NCBI RefSeq assembly: GCF_000170795.1
Contig: NZ_ABCM01000023.1
Coordinates: 1 to 64,000 of the forward strand
Direction: 5' to 3'
Source: Pedobacter sp. BAL39
GTDB taxonomy: Bacteria; Bacteroidota; Bacteroidia; Sphingobacteriales; Sphingobacteriaceae
DNA length: 64,000 nucleotides
Part shown: positions 1 through 8,404 of the stretch, piece after piece
Layout of the letters: each line of letters starts with the position of its first letter
How positions within the stretch are numbered: position 1 is the stretch's first letter
Notes under the pieces: model-generated
Database searches by the model: none
What the model was told of the DNA's origin: nothing
Seen by the model: the letters and a program-made list of their open reading frames with translations, nothing else
Translations under genes and position numbers: made by a program

Positions 1-2912
1 ATCGTATACCCTAAAGTAACATTTTTCAACCTTAAGAAATTAGAACTTTCTACAAATCTTGAGTTTACCCATCCACCGTGAGTGTTACCATAAAATCCTC
101 TGGCAGGAATGCTTCCTGTAGGATTATCTTCCGACCAGGTATCGGTCACCAGTTGTGCCAGCCCATTGCCTGAAGAAATCGGGTTCAGGAGATCCAGTTT
201 CTGCACATTTACCAATTTACCACCCGTTTGTGCCTGCATCACGATGTCCAGCTCAAATCCTTTATAAGTAAAACTGTTGGTGAAGCCAAAGTTGAACTTT
301 GGAACTGCAGATCCCAGGATCACCCGGTCATCCGCATTGACAATACCATCGCCGTTCACATCCACGAACTTAGGGTCACCTGCTTCCGCATTCGGGTGTG
401 TGGTGGTCAGCACCGGGTCACCTGTCTGGATGATGCCATCATACACATAACCATAGATAGAGCCGATCTGTTCGCCTACCCTGACAATAAAAGGAGTTTC
501 AAAGTTGGCATTTCCTTCCGGCTTGAAGTTCCCCACATAGATGTCCGCATTATTAGTACCCAATGAGGTTACTTCATTCTTGTTGCTGGCGTAGGAGAAA
601 GTGGTATTCCATTTAAAACCTTTGGCATCAATATTCCTGGTTTGGAGGAAGAGCTCGAAGCCTTTGTTGGTGACCTCACCTGCATTTCCAAAACGGGTCT
701 GGAATCCATTGGAGGAGGCAATGGTACGATCTAACAGCAAGTCTTTGGTAACCTTGTTATAATAATCTGCCTCCACGATGATCCTGTTTCCGAGAAAGCT
801 GAAGTCTAAGCCCAGATCCAGCGCATTCGTTTCTTCCCATTTCAGGTCAGGGTTGGAAAGTCTGGTGATGGCAATTCCATTCACTGTTGAGACGCCATCG
901 AAGGTGTACTTAGTAGAATTGTCACTGGAGAAAGTAGCCTGTGAGATACCCGTTGGAATGCGGTCATTACCAGTAATCCCGTAGCTGACGCGTAGCTTTC
1001 CTGATTGAAGGATGCCCAGGTCTTTGACAAAACTCTCTTCATTAAAGTTCCATGCTACTGCTGCCGAAGGAAAATATCCCAATTTATTATTTGCACCAAA
1101 TACTGACGAGCCATCAATACGGTAGGTACCTGTGAAGATGTACTTGTTTTTGTAATCATAGTCGATACGTCCGAACCAGCTCTTGCGTTTGATCTGCGTT
1201 TTGCTGGAGTAGGCCTGAAATACCGAAGCAACCCCCAGATTGTCATACCCCAGCTCATCACTACTGAAGTTTGTGGCATTGGTACCCACCTCTTTGTACA
1301 TATACTTCTGGCCATTGTATCCCAGAAGGAGCTTCGTATTGTGGCCGGACTTATTGAAGGTATAGTTTGCCGTTGGGTTGATGATCAGGTCACGCTCATC
1401 AATATTGGTAACGCTGCCTCTCCCTTTTGTTGCCTGGGCGCTGATCACTGTAGATGGTGCGAAGTAAAGTGCTTCTGAGCGGGACAGGTCGGCACCCAAG
1501 TCCGACTGCAATACGAGGTTTTTGATAGGTTCATATTGAAGCGTATAATAAGCCTGCGTTCTGAAGGTCGAATTCTCACGGTCTTCCGCTTCGAGGAAGT
1601 GTAAAGGGTTTTGCGCATCACGACGCGCACTTATCCCACTGTCGAATGTTGAAGCAGGGTTTGCTTTCAGCACCTGCTTGAGGAACCCATTGATGGAAGA
1701 AGGTGCCAGGGGAAGGTCATTCTGGATGCCATAGTTTCCAAATACCCTTGCTGACATTTTAAATTTATCGTTGATCTCATGGTTGACGTTCACACGTCCA
1801 CCGATACGCTTGTAGTTTGACTTCACCACTACCCCTGCCTGATCCATGTAGTCGAAGCTCGAAAACACATTCGTTTTGGCACTTCCACCTTCAAAACTGA
1901 GGTTATGGTTATTCACATAAGCCGTCCTGAACACCTGTTTCTGCCAGTCGGTACCCAATATCCCCTGTTGCAGGGAATCCAGTCTGCCTGCAGAATAGGG
2001 AGGTGTATTGCCTTCCTGTCTGGAGATTTCATTGATGCGCAAGGCATTCTGATAGCCATTCATCAGGTCGAACTGCTCCACAACGTTCTGAAAACCGCCA
2101 TAGCTGTGCACATTGAGGCTGCTTTTGCGTCCAGAGCCACTTTTGGTGGTCACCAGGATGACCCCATTAGCTCCCCTTGCACCATAGATCGCTGTGGATG
2201 CCGCATCCTTCAGAATGGTGATAGAGGCTACATCATCAGGGTTGAGGGAAAATCCTACCTGATCACTTACCGGGAATCCATCAATCACATATAGAGGTTC
2301 CGAATTGGCGTTGATGGAGTTGGTACCACGGATCCGGATGGACAGTGCCGCACCGGGTGTTCCGTTGCTTTGGCTTACCTGCACACCCGCTGCGCGTCCC
2401 TGAAGCATGTTTGCCAAAGACAAAGATGACTTGTTCAGGTCTTCCGCTTTGAGTGTAACTGCTGAGCCGGTAAAGGTACTTTTGTTTTTTGAACCGTAGC
2501 CCACTACCATTACCTCAGTGAGTTGTTTGGAGGTCGACTTCAGCTGTACGCTGAGTACTTTTTGACTGCCTACAGTTACTTCCTGTGTCTGGAAGCCCAA
2601 CATGGAAAAGACCAGTACAGCTCCGGGAGCAGCAGCAACCTTAAAAACACCATCGGAATTGGTAGCCGTGCTGATTTTAGTTCCTTTTACGGTCACACTC
2701 ACACCTGGCACGGTAATATTTTCATCATCGGTCACCGTACCTGTGAGCTGCTGCTGGCTCTGCGGCACCTGAACCGCAACGTTGGCCTTCAGGCTTGCCG
2801 ATGCAGGTGCTGGCAAGCAGAGTAAAGCACATACCATGAAGGTAGGCAAAACCCGGAATCCCAAAACTTCCAATCCTGGTGGCAGTTGTTTTTTAGTAAA
2901 AATTCTGTTCAT
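1..2912 (-). CDS. SusC/RagA-family TonB-linked outer membrane receptor (3' partial)
   Basis: This is an outer-membrane active transporter that imports oligosaccharides with a SusD lipoprotein and TonB energy. About 970 residues are visible and the C-terminal end of the barrel runs off the left edge. The ATG at 2912 is followed by an N-terminal hydrophobic signal region (to about residue 40). A carboxypeptidase-D regulatory-like beta domain follows (about 50-130, with TGTVTDDENITVPGVSVTVKG), then the plug domain (about 140-260, with GRAAGVQVSQSNGTPGA, IRIRGTNSIN, LYVIDGFP and ILKDAASTAIYGARGANGVI, the SusC signature). The rest is beta-barrel. It lies downstream of a GH16 gene on the same strand, so the two are probably cotranscribed. 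A susD gene would be expected just beyond the window. Family assignment is firm; the substrate is inferred only from the neighbouring GH16 and GH20. Confidence 0.95.
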   Translation of the reverse strand, partial: MNRIFTKKQLPPGLEVLGFRVLPTFMVCALLCLPAPASASLKANVAVQVPQSQQQLTGTVTDDENITVPGVSVTVKGTKISTATNSDGVFKVAAAPGAVLVFSMLGFQTQEVTVGSQKVLSVQLKSTSKQLTEVMVVGYGSKNKSTFTGSAVTLKAEDLNKSSLSLANMLQGRAAGVQVSQSNGTPGAALSIRIRGTNSINANSEPLYVIDGFPVSDQVGFSLNPDDVASITILKDAASTAIYGARGANGVILVTTKSGSGRKSSLNVHSYGGFQNVVEQFDLMNGYQNALRINEISRQEGNTPPYSAGRLDSLQQGILGTDWQKQVFRTAYVNNHNLSFEGGSAKTNVFSSFDYMDQAGVVVKSNYKRIGGRVNVNHEINDKFKMSARVFGNYGIQNDLPLAPSSINGFLKQVLKANPASTFDSGISARRDAQNPLHFLEAEDRENSTFRTQAYYTLQYEPIKNLVLQSDLGADLSRSEALYFAPSTVISAQATKGRGSVTNIDERDLIINPTANYTFNKSGHNTKLLLGYNGQKYMYKEVGTNATNFSSDELGYDNLGVASVFQAYSSKTQIKRKSWFGRIDYDYKNKYIFTGTYRIDGSSVFGANNKLGYFPSAAVAWNFNEESFVKDLGILQSGKLRVSYGITGNDRIPTGISQATFSSDNSTKYTFDGVSTVNGIAITRLSNPDLKWEETNALDLGLDFSFLGNRIIVEADYYNKVTKDLLLDRTIASSNGFQTRFGNAGEVTNKGFELFLQTRNIDAKGFKWNTTFSYASNKNEVTSLGTNNADIYVGNFKPEGNANFETPFIVRVGEQIGSIYGYVYDGIIQTGDPVLTTTHPNAEAGDPKFVDVNGDGIVNADDRVILGSAVPKFNFGFTNSFTYKGFELDIVMQAQTGGKLVNVQKLDLLNPISSGNGLAQLVTDTWSEDNPTGSIPARGFYGNTHGGWVNSRFVESSNFLRLKNVTLGYT

Positions 2913-3011
2913 AATCTGTTGTTTGGTTTAGTTAGCTATTTAACAGGGCGCTGAGCATTAATTTGATTTTGTTTTTTTATGTATTATGGTTCTTGTTTTT
3001 TCCGATGTCCG

Positions 3012-3821
3012 TTATTCCTGCCGCAGCTGATCCCCCTGTTCATGGAAAGGCCGGATCCTGATCCAGTCGACATACATATAGTCGCTATTGAAATCTGCAT
3101 TGCCGATCCACCATGGAAACCAGATCCCGACCCAAAAATTCGAGGCGATGGTAGGCACCATATCATACGAAGTGTGCAGCAGCTGATTGTCATAATACCA
3201 TTCCACGCGTCGCTTTTCTTCCTTACTACCGGTATGCCATTCAAAGCGGTAAAGGTGATACTGGCCATCAGTCTGGTTGCCAAAATATTTATCGGCATTT
3301 TTAAACTCATGAGCTTTCACACCACGCCAGTTGGTCATCAGTCCCCAATGGATGTCTGAATCCTTTGGGCCATTGGGTTCCTGATTTTTGCCAGGAAACT
3401 CAAAATCTATTTCATGGTTGATGCTGTCATTTTGATTGTAGTAAGTCCAGAATGCCGACAATGCCCCTGGTTGCGGGCAGATCTTCGCACGGATCTCATA
3501 GCTGCCTGAGGCGAACTTCTGGCGGGTAGAGATGGCACCCCCTACTTTGGTTTTCTGCCCATGGCCCCAGACGATCCCTTTGTACAGATTGCCATTGGCC
3601 TGAATCACCAGGTTACCATCTTTCAGGAAAACATTCCTGCCAATCACCCCACCATGTCTGGCCTTTGTGGTATCCTCCCCCCACTTCCGGTTCACCTTCT
3701 CCCATACCTTAGTATCCAGTCGCTTGCCGTTAAAGTCGTCAAAGAACTCCTGGGATTTAACGGTCAGCGCCATAGAACATAATATATAGGTGATCAGGAA
3801 ATGGTTGATTTGGTTGGTCAT
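3012..3821 (-). CDS. Secreted GH16-family glycoside hydrolase (beta-glucanase-like)
   Basis: This 269-aa protein has a weak N-terminal signal segment ending near VKSQ (about residue 24), so it is probably exported. The GH16 catalytic signature is HEIDFEFPG, with the nucleophile and acid/base expected at E137 and E141 and D139 between them. The spacing is ExDxE, without the extra residue of the bulged ExDxxE form found in most bacterial laminarinases. In GH16 the unbulged form is known from licheninases, plant XTHs and fungal Crh-type enzymes. The C-terminal MYVDWIRIRPF strand is typical of the GH16 jelly roll. The gene is 99 bp upstream of susC on the same strand and divergent from the hybrid regulator. 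The family is clear; exact substrate specificity is not. Confidence 0.9.
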   Translation of the reverse strand: MTNQINHFLITYILCSMALTVKSQEFFDDFNGKRLDTKVWEKVNRKWGEDTTKARHGGVIGRNVFLKDGNLVIQANGNLYKGIVWGHGQKTKVGGAISTRQKFASGSYEIRAKICPQPGALSAFWTYYNQNDSINHEIDFEFPGKNQEPNGPKDSDIHWGLMTNWRGVKAHEFKNADKYFGNQTDGQYHLYRFEWHTGSKEEKRRVEWYYDNQLLHTSYDMVPTIASNFWVGIWFPWWIGNADFNSDYMYVDWIRIRPFHEQGDQLRQE

Positions 3822-4015
3822 CGTTAAGCAGGAAGTAGTTGGTTTAGCCCTTTGTTATTCTCCTTACAATAATACGCGGAGGCTGGTTTTAAACTTTTCC
3901 TATAATCCTATTTAACAGTAATTCCGTCCGCAATTTAATTTTAACAGTGTAAACGGCAACATTTTCTGCAAATAATTGATAAATTGTAATGAAATCAACA
4001 CCTAACCAGAACTGA

Positions 4016-7000
4016 ATGAGAATTACTCACCTGATCCTCTTTAAAATTTGCTTTTTTCTAACCATTACCGTCTGCGCACAACCTACGAACCTCAAGTTTC
4101 GCCAGATCGGAACAAGCCAGGGGCTTTCCAACAGCGTGGTGCAGACCATCTTTCAGGATCATCATGGCTTTATGTGGTTTGGTACGAGAGACGGGCTGAA
4201 CAAATACGATGGTTACCATTTCAGCACTTATCGCCGAAGTGCCTCCAGCAAAAACACCATCAGCTCCAACGATGTTAAAGGCATTGTGGAAGATAAGCTG
4301 CATCATCTATGGGTGGCAACCGCCGGTGGCGGACTAAATATGCTGGATATGGAGAAGGAACGCTTTCTGTCGCCCCGAGAACTGCTTCCCAAGAATCTCC
4401 AGGTCAGTACCAGCATTCAATACCTGTATAAAGATAAGAAAGATAACTTATGGATCTGCAGCAGCAGCAAAGGTCTGTATGTCTATAATAAGAGCACCGG
4501 ATATTACAAACATTACGGGACAATCGGTGCCATTGCCTGTGTAACCGAAGATGATAAAGGAAACATCTGGGTAGGGACATCAAACTCAGGGCTCTTTATC
4601 ATCTCGCCTTCCGGCGCGATCGTCCGGCAGTTCAGCGTCGCTAACGGAAGCGGAAAAGGACTGTCAGATGACCACCTCCGCTTCATTTTCCAGGATTCGA
4701 AAAAGCGGATATGGCTAGGCACTTATGGTGGCGGGCTCCATTTATTTGATGCTACGACACAGGGGTTCAGGCGTATTAACTTTGAGAAGACAGGCTCGGA
4801 TCAAACTATACACAACTTCCTGCTCTGCATGGAGGAGGATCTAAAGGGGAATTTGTGGATCGGCACAGAGAATGGCGGCCTCGCCATTTACAATCCCTCC
4901 AGTCAGCAATCCATCGCTTACCGGCACATCGACAACGATTTCACCAGCATTGGGAGCAACTCCATAAACTGCATTAAAAGAGATGCTAAAGGGAACATCT
5001 GGCTCGGCACGACGAACGCGGGCATCTCTATGGTCAGTGCCGATGAGTCCAACTTTGTTCACTATAAGTATGAGCAAACGAAAAACAGCCTGAGCAACAA
5101 CATTGTCAACACTATATTTGAAGACGCCGCTCACCGCATATGGATTGGAACAGATGGTGGCGGGCTCAACCTTTTTAACCCTGCGGACGGCAAGTTCAAA
5201 CATTTTTTGCACCAGTCGGGAAAGGCAGGAATCTGTGGTAACTTTGTGCTGAGCATCAATGAAGACAGGAACCACAACCTCTGGCTCGGTACCTGGGGGG
5301 ATGGCATTTCCATCTTCAACTATGAGCAACAGTCCTGGAAACATCTGAAAAATGACCCCTCTGATCCAAATAGTCTGAGCAGCAACTATGCCTTTTCCAT
5401 CTTCCGCGACAGCAAAAACAGGATGTGGGTAGGCACGTACGGTGCTGGGCTCAACCTGTATAATGAAGACAGTGGAACATTCAACAGGTTTATCAACCGC
5501 CGCACTGATCCGAAGAGCATCAGCAGCAACCACATCCTGACCATACACGAGGATGATGCCGGCACCATCTGGGTTGGGACCGATGGCGGCGGGCTGAACA
5601 AGTTCAACGAACGCGACAGGAATTTCACGGCCTATACACCTACCAGCGGACACTACCAGAAAAACAGCAAGAAGCTGAGCAATGAAAGTGTGACCTCCAT
5701 CTGGGATGACAAAGACGGCAAGCTCTGGATTGGCACAAACTATGGACTGAACGTTTTTGATCCCTACCACCTGACCAATGAAGTACTACTGTCCGACAAC
5801 GGGTTGTCCAATGATGCCATTGGCGCAGTCATTGGTGATGGTCGCGGTGCCGTATGGATCAGCACCAATAAGGGGCTCAGCAAATATAACCTGAAGACAA
5901 AGACCTTTGAGAATTTCTCTACTGCAGATGGACTCCAGGCAGATGAGTTCAAATATGCAAAATGCATTGACCATACCGGGCAGATTTATTTTGGTGGACG
6001 AAATGGTTTCAACGTATTCAACCCCGCAAAAATAAGCCCCTTAAACTATGATCCTCCTATCCTTTTCACCAGGTTTCAGCTGTTCAATGAAGATGTGAAC
6101 GTTGCAGGTGATGAGGATGACCCTTCGCCACTTAAAGCGGCCATCAGCGAGGTGAAACAAATTGTGCTTTCTTATAAGCAGTCCTCCTTTTCATTTGAAT
6201 TCGCTTCCCTGAACTACACTTCAGATGAGCATAAGCAGTACCAGTACAAACTTGAAGGCCTGGACGGTGAGTGGCATAAACTACAACGGCTCAACAAACT
6301 GACTTATACCAACCTGGATCCTGGAACTTACACGCTTAGCATCCGTGGTCTGAAGAACAATAAAGAATGGTCTGACCGGACTGCCAGCATTGAACTCATC
6401 ATTACCCCGCCATTCTGGAAAACCTGGTGGTTTATGGGTTTGCTTTTGCTGATGATATCAGGCTTAGTACTGGGTATATTTTACCTCCGCCTTTCCGAGG
6501 TGAAAAAACGGAACCGGCAGCTGAAACAGGAAGTGGAAATGCGGACCATGGAACTGTCGGAGAGCAACTCCTTCCTGCTGGAAAGTAACGAAAAGATCAA
6601 GCTGCAGAATGAGAACCTGGAAGAGGTAAATAAGGAGATTGTGAGGAAAACCGACAAGATTCTGAACCAGCAGAAACAGATCCTGGTGCAAAACGAACAA
6701 CTGGAGTCAGCAGTGAAGGCGCTTGAAAGCAGCAACCAGACCAAAGACAGGTTCTTTTCCATCCTTGCACATGACCTGAAAAACCCGATATCGGCACTCA
6801 CAGGACTTGCAGACCTACTAAAAAACAGGCTGAATATGCTCGGACCTTCTGAGATTACCTCTTATGTGTACGACATCAGCCGATCGACACATTCGGTGAA
6901 TACACTGGTGATGAACCTACTCGACTGGGCAAGGACACAGTCGGCCGAGCTCCATTACCAGCCTTCCTACATCTCCCTGCATGAGCTGGTTGCCAAAAAT

Positions 7001-8329
7001 ATTTATCTGGCACAGATACAGCTGAACAACAAAAATATCCATTGCCGGATCGACATCGACAGTAAACATGTAATTTATGCAGACTATCAGATGATCAATA
7101 CGGTAATCAGGAACATCATCGGTAACAGCATCAAGTTCACTCCCGTGGCCGGGGAGATTGAGATCAGCTCTTTTTATACAGCAGAGCAGATCACGATCAG
7201 CATCTGCGATAATGGCGTGGGCATGTCCGGTATGCAGCTGGAACAGCTGGAAAACCAGCAGCCAATGCCCTCACTGGGCACCGCCGGAGAAACCGGAACA
7301 GGCCTGGGACTGCAAATCTGCAGGGACTTTATCAAAAGAAACCAGGGCCAGCTGAAGATTGAGAGCCTGCCCGGCCGGGGGTCATCGGTCATCATTACAC
7401 TGCCGGGAGCTTCGGAATTATCCGCCAGTGCCCTTAAAGACAGTGCCCTACCCTTCATGTCTAGCCTTTATACGGACGAAACGGCAAATGAGGAGGCCGC
7501 AGAAGAGCTGTTTCCACCACAGCAGAAGCAGCTGCTCAAGGGAAAGCGTATTCTTATTGTGGACGACAACCGGGAAATCCGGAATTACCTGAAAATACTC
7601 CTGTCGGGGACTTTTGAAATCTTCGAAGCTGAAGATGGCAGGGATGGCATTCAGAAAGCCACAGAAAACCAGCCGGACCTGATCATCACTGACCTGATCA
7701 TGCCGGTGATGGACGGACTGGAGTTTTGCCATAGGACCAAAAACAACCTGCTGACCAGTCACGTGCCCGTGCTGATGTTAACAGGAGAAAGCAATCAGGA
7801 AAGTCAGATTTCCAGTTATGAATCCGGTGCAGACATCTACATCAACAAACCGATCAACAATAAAATCCTGCTGAGGGTCATCTATAACCTGATTCACAAT
7901 AGGGAGAATGTAAAAAGAAAATATACGGTATCGGAGGAATTGATTCCGGAGAACCTGGATTACAATAAGCTGGACCGCGAATTTCTGGAGCGGATGAGTG
8001 TGTTCATTGAAGCACACCTTTCACAGGCTGATCTCGACTACAAAAAGCTGAGCGAGCATGCTGCGATGAGCAGAACGGTACTCTATTCCAAATTTAAAAT
8101 GCTGACCGGTATGGGTGTGCATGATTTTATCAAGAACATCCGACTCAAAGCGGCATTGAAACACCTTCAGGAAGGAAAGCTGAACATCAGCCAGATCGCC
8201 TACGAGGTGGGGTTCTCGACGCCTTCCTATTTCTCCAAAAGTTTCAGCAAACAGTATGGCCTTACACCAAAGGAATATGTCGCCTCCTTAAAACAAAACG
8301 CAGTAGACATCCGCGGCCTGGCAGAATAG
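4016..8329 (+). CDS. Hybrid two-component system sensor/response regulator (HTCS)
   Basis: This 1437-aa one-polypeptide sensor and transcription factor typically controls a polysaccharide-utilisation locus. An N-terminal signal peptide (about 1-21, ending CAQ) sends the sensor into the periplasm. A two-bladed propeller follows, made of many Reg_prop repeats of the type IWIGT-GGGL (about 30-690). A Y_Y_Y domain comes next (about 725-790, YKLEGLDGEWHKL), then one transmembrane helix (about 803-825) and a coiled coil. The HisKA H-box is FFSILAHDLKNP with phospho-acceptor H919. The HATPase has an N-box (NIIGNSIKF, near 1035) and G-boxes DNGVGMS and GTGLGLQIC. The receiver has VDDN and phospho-acceptor D1226 in ITDLIMPVMDG. 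The C-terminal AraC-type HTH (about 1330-1430) has ISQIAYEVGFSTPSYFSKSF. All catalytic residues are present. It is divergent from GH16-susC and 75 bp upstream of the GH20 gene, which suggests it regulates both. Confidence 0.97.
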   Translation: MRITHLILFKICFFLTITVCAQPTNLKFRQIGTSQGLSNSVVQTIFQDHHGFMWFGTRDGLNKYDGYHFSTYRRSASSKNTISSNDVKGIVEDKLHHLWVATAGGGLNMLDMEKERFLSPRELLPKNLQVSTSIQYLYKDKKDNLWICSSSKGLYVYNKSTGYYKHYGTIGAIACVTEDDKGNIWVGTSNSGLFIISPSGAIVRQFSVANGSGKGLSDDHLRFIFQDSKKRIWLGTYGGGLHLFDATTQGFRRINFEKTGSDQTIHNFLLCMEEDLKGNLWIGTENGGLAIYNPSSQQSIAYRHIDNDFTSIGSNSINCIKRDAKGNIWLGTTNAGISMVSADESNFVHYKYEQTKNSLSNNIVNTIFEDAAHRIWIGTDGGGLNLFNPADGKFKHFLHQSGKAGICGNFVLSINEDRNHNLWLGTWGDGISIFNYEQQSWKHLKNDPSDPNSLSSNYAFSIFRDSKNRMWVGTYGAGLNLYNEDSGTFNRFINRRTDPKSISSNHILTIHEDDAGTIWVGTDGGGLNKFNERDRNFTAYTPTSGHYQKNSKKLSNESVTSIWDDKDGKLWIGTNYGLNVFDPYHLTNEVLLSDNGLSNDAIGAVIGDGRGAVWISTNKGLSKYNLKTKTFENFSTADGLQADEFKYAKCIDHTGQIYFGGRNGFNVFNPAKISPLNYDPPILFTRFQLFNEDVNVAGDEDDPSPLKAAISEVKQIVLSYKQSSFSFEFASLNYTSDEHKQYQYKLEGLDGEWHKLQRLNKLTYTNLDPGTYTLSIRGLKNNKEWSDRTASIELIITPPFWKTWWFMGLLLLMISGLVLGIFYLRLSEVKKRNRQLKQEVEMRTMELSESNSFLLESNEKIKLQNENLEEVNKEIVRKTDKILNQQKQILVQNEQLESAVKALESSNQTKDRFFSILAHDLKNPISALTGLADLLKNRLNMLGPSEITSYVYDISRSTHSVNTLVMNLLDWARTQSAELHYQPSYISLHELVAKNIYLAQIQLNNKNIHCRIDIDSKHVIYADYQMINTVIRNIIGNSIKFTPVAGEIEISSFYTAEQITISICDNGVGMSGMQLEQLENQQPMPSLGTAGETGTGLGLQICRDFIKRNQGQLKIESLPGRGSSVIITLPGASELSASALKDSALPFMSSLYTDETANEEAAEELFPPQQKQLLKGKRILIVDDNREIRNYLKILLSGTFEIFEAEDGRDGIQKATENQPDLIITDLIMPVMDGLEFCHRTKNNLLTSHVPVLMLTGESNQESQISSYESGADIYINKPINNKILLRVIYNLIHNRENVKRKYTVSEELIPENLDYNKLDREFLERMSVFIEAHLSQADLDYKKLSEHAAMSRTVLYSKFKMLTGMGVHDFIKNIRLKAALKHLQEGKLNISQIAYEVGFSTPSYFSKSFSKQYGLTPKEYVASLKQNAVDIRGLAE

Positions 8330-8404
8330 CGAATACCGGACAGAATTACATCCAATCAGGATCATTGGAAATTCCTGAGGGCAGATCTATGATAGTTTTG
8401 AGAC

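Noticed and set aside
1905-2294. Plus-strand open frames opposite the SusC gene
   Set aside because: The minus-strand translation gives a complete SusC signature across the region; the plus frames have no domains.
4841-5770. A 309-codon open frame on the minus strand inside the HTCS gene
   Set aside because: It is antisense to the Reg_prop repeats, whose repeated codons keep the opposite frame open. The plus-strand product is unambiguous.
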